From Halichondria panicea (taxonomy: Eukaryota; Porifera; Demospongiae; Suberitida; Halichondriidae): DNA of 64,000 nucleotides. Each line of letters starts with the position of its first letter. The stretch's first letter is position 1. The stretch lies in contig NC_087387.1 of NCBI RefSeq assembly GCF_963675165.1, positions 1,718,501 through 1,782,500 on the forward strand, read 5' to 3'. The notes under the pieces are model-generated. The model did not search any database. It saw nothing but the letters and a program-made list of their open reading frames with translations, and had not been told where the DNA came from. Of the stretch, positions 1 through 11,949 are shown one piece after another. A program made the position numbers and the translations under genes.

Positions 1-113
1 CTTAGTACAGCTCTAAATTTTCTTAGCCAGCAAGCCTCTCTTTTTCACTTCCTCAGTTCTACCATTGATAGCTACTCCTTCATCTCTTTAATATTTGCTG
101 CCTCCCCTTGTAG

Positions 114-3100
114 CTCTAAGCGTACCAGTCCAGATACCTCGACTCCACCCAAAAGTGGGAAGCAGTCTAGCCCTGAGGGCAGTCCTAAGAACAGACGCAG
201 CAGCTGGCTCTCATTCGGACGGAAGCAAAGGTACAACAGGAAGTAGTTTCATTCACATTCCTGCAAGCTTGATACCTAGCTTATATAACCAGCTGCTTTA
301 GTCGAAGAAAAATTCAGAGAAGCCATTGATTGATTACGTTGTTAACACTGGTAGGTGTGGCTACGTGTTGTCACTAAAAGTAGACACATTAATTTATTAT
401 GGGGCTCATGTGTCTGGTAGTTGGTACACTGTTTGTTGAGTGTGTGGGTGTATTTGTTGGGCAAATATTAATTCTGCTCCACTAGACACATAGCTGGGAG
501 CCTCTGTTGCCGCTTTGGGAAATGAATCTCTTTAATAGCATCACACCAGTTACATGTGATATAGAATCCTAATACTTGGCAGTATAATTATAAGGCAACA
601 ATGCTATAGTGTGCACTTGCATGGAATGTTGCAGAACTGAATGCATTATTTCACTCCACTTTTTTCATTCCTATTCCTATTCTCAGGGTCCAAGATATCG
701 AATCTCATTCCAGAAATTGTTCCACCAGTTCCCAATCCACACCACCATCACTAAATAATGATGTCACCTCGTCACCTGCTAAGAAGGGCAAGGCCTCTCC
801 CGCTATCAATAGAATCAATCAGACCAATCGTCACCGCTCAGCATCTCCATGTAAACCACCATCTCAAACTATAATTATCAGTGAAGATTATCTGGTCATC
901 ACCGTCACTAAGAGTCCACTGGGAGTGACCGACCTTTGCCCCTTCAAAGTTATCACCAAGGTACGGTTACTGTATAAGTCAGATTATACAGTATTTGCCT
1001 TTTAGAAGCCAATGTTCTACAGTAGTACCAGGAGTGCTTGGACAGATCCCAATCAAAACTAACCATGCCCATGAAGAATATTATGTCCTAACACACACCC
1101 ATCCACACACTCACAACCCACACACTCACACTCCATCCACACACTCACACTCCACCTACACACTCACAGACGAACATGGCCCACCTCCCCCAACCCTACA
1201 TGGAGGTTCACCGCTCACAGAGTGACTTCCAATGGTTATACGATGCTCTCCAGGAGGCGTGTCCAGAGAGGATAGTCCCGCCCCTGCAACCACCCATCTC
1301 CCTCGATGCTACCATGTCAGAGTTCCAGCGCTTCCTCACACGAGTATCTGCTCACAGGTCACTCAGGAAACACCATCTCTTCATCGTGTTCCTCACTGGC
1401 ACAGCGGAGGTGAGTCAAGCACATGGAGCATGTTTTATAGAATACACTTAGCCAAGATTAAGTGTTTTAAACTGTAATAACGAGCAGCTGTAGTGTAATC
1501 GGTCTTTGTGTGTATGTGTGTGGGTGTGTGTTTGTCTTTTTACTGAATAACAAAGGTACTGGGGTTTTTCTGCGTGTGCGTGTTCATGTGTGTTTATCGG
1601 TTGGTGTGTTTTTATCACAGGAGCTTCGTAGTTTGCGGGCTAAACTACGCCCTCGTCGTCACAGTGATCAGGTCAAGTACAAGCCTGCAGTGGGCCGAGA
1701 CACCAACACTGGACCATTGGTCACCACCAAGGTACATACACACTAGAGTAGCTTAGACCCAGTACAGTGGTGATTACAGTATGTACACACTGGGCCAGGT
1801 GTAAAATAATAGACAGTACGTAAGACTGCCAAATTTAATAACATGTGTTTAGTTTTCTTAAGTGTGTAGTTTGCTTTTACTGTCTCACTGAACCCCCCCC
1901 CCCCCACCACTGCACATACAGGACTACCTATGCACACTGGAGCAGAACATCCTCGGTCTGGTTAGCCACCTTGAACAGGCCTCCCGGAAAGGGACGTCCA
2001 CCGGCAAAATTGGACACTGGTTTCGAGCCATCAGCGATTCAGAACCTCTCGATTGTGTGACGTACCTCAGGACAGCTGCTAGCGATCTGTCTCGGACTTG
2101 TGAAGCCATAGAAAGCCATCACACCGACTCGGATGACGGGCTTCTGGTGCAGAACTTGCAGAGTATAGCAGAGTACATTGTTACCTCCAAGGTGAGGGGA
2201 ACTGTGCACACATTGTGCACATGTACAGTCAATGTGTACGATATACCTAGTAGTACATGTATATGCAGGATTTACAAGTACTTGGTGATATCAACTTAGC
2301 TAAGAGATTGATTTAATGACACAACTAACTCTAAAAGCACAGTACGGTTTAAAAGTTATTCCAGTCAAATTGAGAGATAACAAATTGTGCTGTTAATTTA
2401 TTATATAAATTATGATGATATTCTGTTGCTGCCTCTCAGGGTCTCCTGACTCGAGTGGAGGAGGCGGTGGACAAGTTTCTCTATTGGGACGAAGAGATCA
2501 CCATTCTAGAGGCTGTCACTTCAGTAAGTCCCCCACATAATAGCTGCCCTCACCATCAAATTGTAGCCACCCTCGATTAAACACCTCCTCCTAATTATTG
2601 TGTCCGTGCTTATGAAAATTTACCTTTTGTGTACAGAGCCCTGTTGTGGAGCAACTCCCCGTTGACACGACAACAGAGCAAAGCAACGAGCAGGACGTCG
2701 TGTTTGATGATTCAGGAGTATCTGACGTTACCACAAGCAGCAATAATAGCAGTAACTCCGCCCACTCAGGACGAGGTCATATGCCATCACATGATCATCG
2801 CATGGCATCACATGACTCTACGAGCTCGGGAGAGGATAGTGTGAGTACTAGTGAGAAATGGGCCCAGGCGAGCAAGTACTGTGCAGATGCTAAGGACTAC
2901 TTGGAAATGATGTGTCATGGTTTAGCCGAGGAGCTGTCGCACTTTGACCTCCAGAAGGAGAAGGAACTGAAGCAGGTGTTGGTAGACTATGCGTCGACTC
3001 AGCAAGAGAGACACGAGAAGGTGGGCCCACAGTACATAGGTATAGTGTGCATGTAATAGTTGTACTGGGATTATAAAATGAGTAAAATCTTCCTTCTAAT

Positions 3101-3323
3101 TGGCTGATAGTTGTGATAATAGTGTACTCACTGCATGTTATACTCATAATTATTCTCCACTTTCATTATTACTACCCCCCTCCCCCTCACACACACACAG
3201 TGTCAGGGCAAGTGGTTTGCCATGAAGCTGCTCCTGGACACACCAGTCAACCCGGAGATTAGGGCCATTCAATTCAGCAGCCCCGGCACTGGGGGCACCT
3301 CTGAGCAAAGCAGCAAAACATAA
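114..3323 (+). CDS. Sorting nexin with PX and BAR-like domains (3' part; 5' end outside window)
   Basis: Sorting nexins bind phosphoinositides through a PX domain and shape endosomal membranes through a C-terminal BAR domain. Exons read at 114-230, 687-960, 1170-1409, 1621-1731, 1922-2191, 2440-2523, 2637-3020 and 3201-3323, all joined in frame by GT-AG introns. Exons 2-4 give a PX domain: a strand ending FKVITK, then SDFQWLY and PERIVPPLQPP, the usual basic/proline PX signature, then FQRFLTRVSAH. The later exons are helical and charged (a long helix with HFDLQKEKELKQVLVDYA), typical of the SNX-BAR tail. A serine-rich linker lies in exon 2637-3020. The start lies left of the window. I cannot assign a vertebrate subtype; the SNX4/7/30 type is the closest in feel. 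The last exon and 3' UTR are repeated at 8250-9175. Confidence 0.8.
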
Positions 3324-3910
3324 CGTGAGGCCTAATACAATGTAGTAGTGTATGCATGTATTAAACATTGCACATTATCACATACATGTACATTGATAAT
3401 TCAATTTCTAAGTACGTAGGAGAGTTGTCTGTTTTATTTGTGTACCGAGTACATTGAGTACATTGATTAATTGTTGCCCTTTCTTTATCACAGGTACTAT
3501 ATAGAGCCAGCACTCAATCAGTATGTCAAGCAGTGAGAAGCTTTTGTGAACTTTGGACTGTTAATTATTATCGCTCTGCCCAATCAAATCATCCGTTTAC
3601 CATTCTTGTATTGTAATGTAATGTATAATTATGTTGCGTCTTTTTATTAATTATTGCTTGCACATGTTTTTGTACCTGTTCTGTCCACCTGTTGTTATAA
3701 CCAAACAAGTGTAAACTAGTATATATAGTAACTACAGCAGCTTGCATTGATATACATAATTATTGATGTAATGATATACATTACCAATGCATGTATATAG
3801 TCATGTACAGATCGAACAACAGGATTCAATAATAATATTATTATTACAGAACAATAAGAATTAACAATTCAACTTAACATGCAATTAATACTATCATGAT
3901 CACTACTAAT

Positions 3911-6097
3911 TTAAAAGACAATAACAGATTCTGGACTGCACACATACACAAAACCATCAGCGTCCACAGCTACTCCAATAGGATAAGTGATATGACCATT
4001 ACCAAATGATGTGACAAACTGACCGTCTTTAGTGAACACTGACACACGATTGTTGTTATTCTCAGCAACATAAACAAAACTAGTGAAACACACACCACAA
4101 GGGGAAGACAGTTCTCCTAGTCCACTTCCTTTCTTACCAATCGAGCGAATAAACCGACCATCCATAGTGAGCACTTGAACGCGATGATTATGACAGTCAG
4201 TGACATACACCATTTGTTCATTTCCCACTGCAATATCCTCTGGTGTTTTAAAATGTCCATCACCACTTCCCTTTGAACCAATCTGCTTGATTAGCTCCAG
4301 CTCTGTCGTCAATACTTGGACTCGGTGATTATTCAAATCGCACACAAACACTTGATCACAAGCGACTGCTATCCCTCGAGGAAAGTGAAGTTCCTTTGGA
4401 CCGCTTCCATTCGTCCCAAACCTCTTCAGCAGATCTCCTCTTTTGTTGAACTTGTACACACAGTGTTTGCCAAAGTCAGAGACATAGATGTTGTCCTCCT
4501 TGTCTACTGCCACACCATAGATATAGCCAAACCCATGCTTTGATTGGATGATGCTTCGAATTTGTTCTCCTTTCTTGTCCAATACCAAAATATCACCGCC
4601 AAGGTCAGTTACAATCAATTCTTCTGACGAATTGAATGCCATATAACGAGGGTTATTGATTCCTCTTATCACCCTCACTGGCTTGTCCAGCTTGGTGGGG
4701 GGTATTTTGATGAACACAGAGAAGGGGCTTCCTGGGATGGGCTGGTCGTCCACTGAGATCAGGAGGTGGTGTCGACCACGTACCCTAGGGATGTACTCAA
4801 CGCTGTACACTCCACCCCTCACATGCACTGCTTGTAATTGTTGGGTTGATTGATCAACTAGCGATTTTAGTACTGCTTGTGGTTTGCCTTGTTTTGAACT
4901 GATATAGATATTCAGCCTTGCACATTTGTCAACTTCAGCCTTCACACCATCACCCCTCACAGAAGGATAAGCAATAACATTGTTCTCACACAACTTCTTG
5001 AGACCCTTGCAAACAAACATTTCGAAATCAACTCCAAAATCAACTCCAAATTCATCTTTCTCCACTGGATCAGGATTGGCTGCTTCCTTCCCTCGCTTAA
5101 CCACCTCGGCATCGATTCGACTCACCACCTGCTCTTGCATTGTAACCAGTTCTTCATTACTTGCATTCTCCAGTGTACGCTCTACAAAAGCAATCAAACT
5201 CTGAGCAATACCCAGGGACAGGTCCAGACTCTCTTCTTGAACCGTCAGCTTCTCCATCTTTGAATCAGCCAAAGCAGAAGATTCCCGTAAAACACAGATC
5301 TTGCATTGATCGAGAATATCGTGTAGCTCCTGGAATTTGGCATTCACTTGTCTCTCTGTCAGTTCTTTCTGGGCCTGAATCTTCTGTTTAGTTCCTTTCA
5401 CTTGATTCACAGCGGTGCTCAGATCAGGCAGTAGGTTCTTGAGTGGGGAGAGGTGCTCTGTCAGCTTTTTGCAAGTTGCAGGGGCAGCTTTTTTAACAAA
5501 CTCTGACTTGTGGTCACGGTGATCAAACACAATACAGTGTTGACAGATGAGTTTGTTACAATCAAAACAGAAAATATTTTTTGGCTCCTCATGATCCTCG
5601 CATTTTGGGGGTGGTGTATTTTCGAATGTTAATTTTTTCACTCCGCCCTGTTTGAGCTCGTCCAGAGTGGAGATGGCATGTCCGGCAAATACTCTCATAT
5701 GTTTGTGGGAATCAACGCAAGTATTGCATATAAAGTTCACACACTGTCGACAAAATGCGATAGCTTTTCCTCTAGAGCACATTTCACAGGTGGTCTCTAA
5801 ATTGCCGTGGGCTTTCTCCATCCTCGAGTGGAGTGCTTTCATCCGGTTGATAAAGAACGCAGTGGGTAGTCTGTCAGGGTTGTTGTCTGGCAATATAGTG
5901 GGCTCACGACAGTCGGGGCAGGGGAACGACTGGTTGGGTCGGTAGCGACTGGAGAGTGTGAGGATGCAATGCTTGCAGTAGTAGTGACAACAAGGGAGCA
6001 GCTTTGGCTCCTGGTAGTGGTCATGACAGATGCCACAGGTCACCTCTTGCTCGAGATCAGCAACAACTGGTCCAGGATGATCAAGTCCTTGGGCCAT
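3911..6097 (-). CDS. TRIM-NHL protein, copy A (RING, two B-boxes, coiled coil, filamin, NHL)
   Basis: Likely E3 ubiquitin ligase of the TRIM2/TRIM3/TRIM71 class; RING proteins transfer ubiquitin and NHL propellers bind RNA or protein. One uninterrupted 728-codon frame. RING at about residues 21-63 (CGIC, then CCHYYCKHC, then CPDC); B-box 1 at about 104-140 (CEMC, CRQC, CNTC, H); B-box 2 at about 166-196 (CEDH, CFDC, CQHC, HRDH); coiled coil at about 205-330; filamin-type Ig domain at about 355-480 (GVYSVEYIPRVRGRHHLLIS, then GSPFSVF); NHL repeats from about 490 to the end (for example NHRVQVLTTE, NHRVQVLTMDGRFI). The first ATG is conserved with the other copies. All zinc ligands look present, so I read it as functional. 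The 3' UTR faces the sorting nexin gene tail to tail. Confidence 0.9.
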   Translation of the reverse strand: MAQGLDHPGPVVADLEQEVTCGICHDHYQEPKLLPCCHYYCKHCILTLSSRYRPNQSFPCPDCREPTILPDNNPDRLPTAFFINRMKALHSRMEKAHGNLETTCEMCSRGKAIAFCRQCVNFICNTCVDSHKHMRVFAGHAISTLDELKQGGVKKLTFENTPPPKCEDHEEPKNIFCFDCNKLICQHCIVFDHRDHKSEFVKKAAPATCKKLTEHLSPLKNLLPDLSTAVNQVKGTKQKIQAQKELTERQVNAKFQELHDILDQCKICVLRESSALADSKMEKLTVQEESLDLSLGIAQSLIAFVERTLENASNEELVTMQEQVVSRIDAEVVKRGKEAANPDPVEKDEFGVDFGVDFEMFVCKGLKKLCENNVIAYPSVRGDGVKAEVDKCARLNIYISSKQGKPQAVLKSLVDQSTQQLQAVHVRGGVYSVEYIPRVRGRHHLLISVDDQPIPGSPFSVFIKIPPTKLDKPVRVIRGINNPRYMAFNSSEELIVTDLGGDILVLDKKGEQIRSIIQSKHGFGYIYGVAVDKEDNIYVSDFGKHCVYKFNKRGDLLKRFGTNGSGPKELHFPRGIAVACDQVFVCDLNNHRVQVLTTELELIKQIGSKGSGDGHFKTPEDIAVGNEQMVYVTDCHNHRVQVLTMDGRFIRSIGKKGSGLGELSSPCGVCFTSFVYVAENNNNRVSVFTKDGQFVTSFGNGHITYPIGVAVDADGFVYVCSPESVIVF

Positions 6098-7875
6098 TTT
6101 CAGATTAGTTTATCTAAATGGATCACAGTTTGACATTTACTCGATTACTAGCTCACTAAATCCACGAGAATATCTCTGCTAGATCTAGCTAAGCTACACC
6201 TCTGGCTAGACTGTAGTTGGTAGACTTACAGTCTTTGAACACGAAGACGTAGAGCTGCTTTCTACAGCTAGCTTATCTACTGATACAAGATACGCCCACT
6301 TATTGCAATTATGGTAAATGTACTTTTTAAATGCGCGACCCCATGCACAACAGGCATTGATCACTTGATCCATAGATGCTTGATCAAGTCTAGCCTCCTT
6401 CACCGGCCTTCATAGAGAAAAGAAGTGAAGTGGGGATCAAGGCTAGATCAAGTCGAGTCTAGGTACGTACTAGGATCTAGGAGTGCATGTGTATACCAAT
6501 GATGGTTATCACCTATAGCTATACATGTACATGCAAACACAATTTTCGCTAAACAGAATACAAAACTATCACAAAGTTTACGGTTTACAATAGTATTTGT
6601 AAGCTACTTAGCGAGTTGTTTCTAAAATAACGCTAGGTCGCTAACTCAGCCTGGGAACGAGGCTAGGTCTTGACGAGACTAATTTGGGGGAGTTTGAGTA
6701 TGCGAGTAGAATTTCTGAGTAGCTGGAGGGTTCTGTGGAGGAGGGGGTGGGCCAGTGGGTTTCGTTGGCGTCACTGGTAGGACGGATTTGAAGACCATTA
6801 ACCCTCTTAGGAATTGAATGTACTGCAGGTACTGGTGGCTGGCCATGATCAGATGACTGGCTCTTTGAAGTCCAAGTACTCATGATTTTTATATAAAGAC
6901 GACTTGAAAGACAACCTGCATATAAGAGTCCTTAAATTATTAATAATTATTTCCTACACAGCTATATAATGTTGAATATTATTATAATTATTATTAATAC
7001 ACATTAAACTTTTCCGTTATATTAAAGAAAAATTGGCTCTGGGAACGAGGCTAAGTACAAAATGTACAATGTACATGTGCATACAGCATCCGGCATATCA
7101 TGGTAGCTAATGATTTAGGCCTACATGCACGTACATGTGCACCCCCTTACTAATAAGGAAGCTACAAAGAAGATGAAGCATGCACTCACTTTTTTATGTA
7201 AAGATGACACTGACTGACACTATAATAGCTTTTCACTGCAAAAACAAACTCCAGATGCTTGTATTCAACACCTGACAAACCTGTCTAGGGTTTGCATGAA
7301 TTTAGTCGACATTGATCTGGAAGTTATGTGCATTGAGTCGGCCATTGACAATGGCCGACTCAATGCACAGCACAATGGCATTGTGTGGTCAAAATTAGAT
7401 AGCTTCTTGCAAGAGTATTAATTAACATGGTAAACGTACTTTTTAAATGCGCGACCCCAGAAGTGGCAAGTAATCTAGCTACGGTAGCTGATCCACTCTA
7501 GACTAGCAAGCCAGGGTCGAGTCGAGTCTAGGTACTAGCAGGAGTGTATACCAGTACTGAATTATATGTAGCCTATTGAAGCATGGATGATAGGGGACAG
7601 ACTGATCATGAAGTGAGTGATAAACATTGCTTAGTCTCGCAAGCCCTGCTGGATTAGCGAGACTAAACATTGCAGTAGAATTATAACATCGCCAATATAA
7701 AGATCCAAGAGTGTTTTGAGGTCTACCCAATCAATATAGGTAACTGCATTGTTTATAATGACCATTAAAACAAGCCCCATCAGGCAGTCTATGTATGCGT
7801 ATAATACAGACACCTAACCTAGACTATTAATATCAAGAGTCAATGCTTGATTGCTGATGCCGCCATGTTGTGTTT
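6098..7875. other. Spacer without a gene; repeat scraps and one perfect palindrome
   Basis: No convincing coding exon in 1.8 kb. It holds two direct copies of a short motif reading CTGGGAACGAGGCTA (6651-6665 and 7039-7053), a 43-bp near-perfect palindrome at 7327-7369, and the short block ACTTTTTAAATGCGCGACCC repeated at about 6321 and 7438. The repeat of that block suggests the spacer shares in the local duplication or carries copies of one element. The short frames in the area show no recognisable protein. Confidence 0.6.
7327..7369. repeat. Perfect 21-bp inverted repeat with 1-nt spacer
   Basis: Left arm 7327-7347 (starts TGTGCATTGAGTCGG) is the exact reverse complement of 7349-7369, with a single A between them. 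The near absence of a loop argues against a microRNA precursor and for a young palindromic rearrangement or the remains of a fold-back element. Confidence 0.9.
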
Positions 7876-8371
7876 TATTACTGGTTTACGAGAAGGTCAC
7901 CATTCCAGAGGCTGTGAGCTACTAGTACTGGTATGAGCCTATTGTGCAACCCTTTTCCTAGATCCTTTGGATAATCCGTTTGATTCACTTCAGTACGTGT
8001 ACTTCTAGTAGTCAGTCGTACCCGGCCCACCCCTCTATCGTATACACGTATCTCTCATGATTATCTGTTCTTTGTATTTTGTACAGCTGGAGCCCTGTTG
8101 CGAAGTAACCCCGAAAACAGACCATGGCAACGAGTAGCACCTGGTGTTTGATGATTTGGGAATGGTATACATATGAATTGATACGTAAGTGATTTGAACT
8201 CATTTTTCTAAGAAAAGTGGTTTACCTCTCGCACACACACACACAGTGTCAGGGCAAGTGGTTTGCCATGAGGCTGCTCCTGGACACACCAGTCAACCCG
8301 GAGATTAGGGCTATTCAATTCAGCAGCCCCGGCACTGGTGGCACCTCTGAGCAAAGCAGCAAAACATAACG
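7876..8371 (+). pseudogene. Decayed copy of the last three sorting nexin exons
   Basis: Three stretches match the sorting nexin gene upstream in order. About 7884-7925 resembles exon 2440-2523 (GGTCACCATTCCAGAGGCTG). About 8089-8160 resembles the start of exon 2637-3020 but is shortened and carries stops. 8248-8369 matches the last exon (3201-3323) almost base for base, including its stop region. The intervening splice structure is lost. The 3' UTR match resumes at about 9015-9175 after an inserted element. This is a truncated segmental duplicate of a host gene and is not expressed as a sorting nexin. Confidence 0.8.
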
Positions 8372-8376
8372 TGAGA

Positions 8377-8748
8377 CCAAGGGCGTATGAAGAGAACAGG
8401 GCATGCAACTCGCAATGTATACTGTGTAGTTGTCAAAAAACTGATGAGTCAGCAGGATATACTATACTTAGCCAACCGCCCGCACGTAAATAGGCGTGAT
8501 AGTGGGCGTGAACACTGTTATACTAGAAATTTACCGCAAAATTAATTTAGAAGAGCTTAGACTTGATCAATGGCTACTTCTAGTCTAGCATTTGTCCTTC
8601 TCTTCCGCTTGTTGACCTTCAGTGCTAGCTTGCTAGCTGGCTTGGTGACTATTATGGAGTAAGTGCACGTGCAATTTATTTTTAGTGCACACGCCCCTCC
8701 CATTTGTAGATTATAGTTGCATGCCCTCTTCTCTTCATACGCCCTTGG
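8377..8748. mobile_element. 372-bp terminal-inverted-repeat element with 5-bp target duplication
   Basis: The ends read CCAAGGGCGTATGAAGAGAA inward on both strands, with inverted repeats of about 34 bp and one mismatch. The element is flanked on both sides by TGAGA (8372-8376 and 8749-8753). The parent locus at 3324-3345 runs straight through without it, so the empty site is visible in the same window. There is no coding capacity, so it is a non-autonomous DNA transposon (MITE). A related end (CAAGGGCGTATAAAAGGAGA) lies at about 30047 in an intron of the LOTUS-Tudor gene. Confidence 0.85.
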
Positions 8749-9456
8749 TGAGACCTAATACATTACATTAATACAACCCTTTTCACTTCACTTGAAATGC
8801 AAACCTTACTCTACGGTAGAGAAATTATAAGTACAGTAGGGCCGCTGTATACTAGTGAGGTTAATTAGCATTTTTGTTTTATTTCAAGTTAAGGTTGTAC
8901 ATGTAAACAAACAGCATACGTTAAAGCTATGATTTGGATTAGGTACATGTACGTACATTGATACTCAACTTCTAAGCAGGAGAGTTGCCTGTACGTACGT
9001 GTGATTGTATCCAGTGCATTGATTAATTGTTGCCCTTTCTTTATCACAGGTACTATAGAGCCAGCACTCAATCAGTATGTCAAGCAGTGAGAAGCTTTTG
9101 TGAACAAACTTTGGACTGTTAATTATTATCGCTCTGCCCAATCAAATCATCGGTTTACCATTCGTATAATGTTGCATCTTTTTTATTGCTTGCACATGTT
9201 TTTGTACTGTTCAGTTCAGTTCTATTGTACAACCTTTCTGCTTGTTGCTCTGACCAATGATTTACTCTGTAATCTAATAATAATATGTATACATACACAG
9301 TCATGTAGCTTACTTATAGCCCCAGAACATGTAGCAGCAGAATATTATAATTTATAGTTTTTCACCCCTATACTCAAGTTTGACAATTGATTGCTCGCCA
9401 GAATCACTACAAGCTTCTTTTTAAAGGATCACAGAACAATTTTAATCATACATTTT

Positions 9457-11637
9457 CTAAAAGATAACAATAGATCCGTTACTGCGCACACACACAAAAC
9501 CATCACTGTCCACAGCTACTCCAAAAGGATAAGTGATATGACCATTACCAAATGATGTGACAAACCGACCGTCTTTAGTGAACACTGACACATGATTGTG
9601 TTAATATTATCAACAACATAAACAAAACCAGTGACACACACACCACGAGGGTAAGACAGACGTCTACTTAAGACTAATTTCATTTCAATCGAGCGAATAA
9701 ACCGACCATCCATAGTGAGTACCTGAAGACGACGATTATTACAGTCAGTGACATACACCATTTGTTCATTGTCTACTGCAACATCTTCTGGTTCGTTAAA
9801 ATTTCCATTACCAGATCCCTCTGAACCAATCTGCTTGACTGGCTCCAGCTCTGTCGTCAACACTTGGACTCTGTGATTGTTCTGATCACACACTAACACT
9901 TGATCACCAGCGACTGCTATCCCTCGAGGGAAGTTGAGTTCCTTTGGACCACTTCCCTTCGTCCCAAACTTGTTCAGCAGATCTCCTCTTTTGTTGAACT
10001 TGTACACACAGCTTCTGTCCCAGTCACAGACATAGATGTTGTCCTCCTTGTCTACTGCCACACCAGAGATACCGCCAAACCCATGCTTTGATTTGCTGAT
10101 GCTTCGAATTTGTTCTCCTTTCTTGTCAAACACCAAAACATCACCGCTATAGTCAGTTACAATCAGTTCTTCTGATGAGTTAAATGCCATATACCGAGGG
10201 TTATTGATTCCTCTTATCGCCCTCACTGGTTTGTCCAGCTTGGTGGGGGGTATTTTGATGAACACAGAGAAGGGGCTTCCTGGGATGGGCTGGCTGGTCG
10301 TCCACTGAGATCAGGAGGTGGTGTCGACCACGTACCCTAGGGGTGTACTCAACGCTGTACACTCCACCCCTCACAGGCACAGCTTGCAATTGTTGAGATG
10401 TATCATCAGATAGTGTTTTCAGTACAACTTGTGGCCTGCCTCTTTTTAAACCACAATAAAAGGTCAGTTTTGAACAGTTGTCAACTTCAGCTGTTTTGAT
10501 ACCGTCTCCTTTCACAATCGGCTTTCCTTCATGCACAAAAACATTGTTCTCACACAACTTCTTGAGATCCTCACAAACAAACACTTCGACTCCGAAATCA
10601 ACTTTCTCCACCACTGGATCAGGATTGGCTGCTTCTTTCCCTCGCTTCACCACCTCGGCATCGATTCGACTCACCACCTGCTCTTGCATCGTAATCAGTT
10701 CTTCATCACTTGCATTCTCCAGTGTACGCTCTACAAAGTCAATCAAACTCTGAGCAGTACCCAGGGACAGGTCCAGACCCTTCTCTTGAATCGTCACCTT
10801 CTCCATGTTTGAATCAACCAAAGCAGAATATTCTCGTAAAACACGGACTTTGCATTGGTTGAGAATATCGTGTAGCTCCTGGAACTTAGCATTCACTTGT
10901 CTCTCTGTCAGTTCTTTCTGGGCCTGGATTTTCTGTTTAGTTCCTTTCACTTGATTCACAGCGGTGCTCAGATCAGGCAGTAGGTTCTTGAGTGGGGAGA
11001 GGTGCTCCGCCAGCTTTTTGCGAGTTGTGGGGGCGGCTTTCTTTACAAACTCTGACTTGTGGTCACGGTGATCAAACACAGCACAGTCTCGACAGATGAG
11101 CTTGTAGCAATCAAAACAGAAAATCTTCTTTGGCTCCTCGTGATCCTCGCATTTTGAGGGTGGTGGGTTTTCGAATGTTAGTTCTTTCACTCCGCCCTGT
11201 TTGAGCTCGTCCAGAGTGGAGACGATATGTGTAGAAAACATTTTCATACGCTGATGAGGTTCCACACATTTTTCACAAATGAACTGGACACATTGCCGGC
11301 AGAATGCAGTGGCCTTTCCTCCAGGGCACATTTCACAGGTGGCCTCCAACTTGCCGTGGGCTTTCTCTATCCTTGAGTGGAGTGCTTTCATCCTGTTGAT
11401 GAAGAACGCAGTGGGCAGTCTGTCTGGGTTGTTGTCTGGCAATAGAGTGGGCTCACGACAGTCGGGGCAGGGGAACGGCTGGTTGGGTCGGTAGCGACTG
11501 GACAATGTGATGATGCATTGCTTGCAGTAGTAGTGACAACAAGGGAGCAGCTTTGGCTCCTGGTAGCGGTCATGACAGATGCCACAGGTCACTTCTTGCT
11601 CGAGATCAGCAACAACTGGATCAGGTCCTTCGGCCAT
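9457..11637 (-). pseudogene. TRIM-NHL copy B, frameshifted
   Basis: Close paralogue of the gene at 3911-6097. RING, both B-boxes and coiled coil are intact in the first 478-codon frame (11637 down to 10201). The frame then breaks in the filamin domain at about 10287-10296, where GGCT is duplicated relative to copy A (TGGGCTGGCTGG against TGGGCTGG). The NHL part continues in another frame (10265-9516) and shifts again near 9600. By my count the net change is +6, so the last residues regain the family frame and stop at 9457-9459. If translated from the ATG it would give a RING-B-box-coiled-coil protein without an NHL propeller, so a truncated functional product cannot be excluded. Confidence 0.8.
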
Positions 11638-11949
11638 CGTTATAATGTGTTAGACCTGGGAAATAAGATTTAAGCATGTAGCTAGCTACTTCTATATCTA
11701 TAGTAAGTACGTGTATACAGTATTATAGTATTGTGTACTGCATGCTAGAATTGTAGGAAGTTGTAGCTATTAATAAGTGTACTCATGATCATTAGCTTAA
11801 TCAGACCTCTGAATCTAGTTGTAAAGTCTTTAATACTTACAATGAAATATCCTTCAAGCCCAGACCACGTACCAGGAGGATAAAGGTAAGCGATTAATTA
11901 AGCAAAAAAGCTCGAAGTTGGTTGGCCGTCGTCCTTGATTTTTCTAGTA

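Noticed and set aside
3490-3640. Possible extra sorting nexin exon (frame with RASTQSVCQAV after an AG)
   Set aside because: The preceding exon ends in a clear stop at 3321-3323, so this is 3' UTR; it is conserved in the duplicate only because the block was copied whole.
7327-7369. Palindrome considered as a microRNA precursor
   Set aside because: The loop is one base; animal precursors need a larger loop and imperfect stem. The same holds for 33115-33178.
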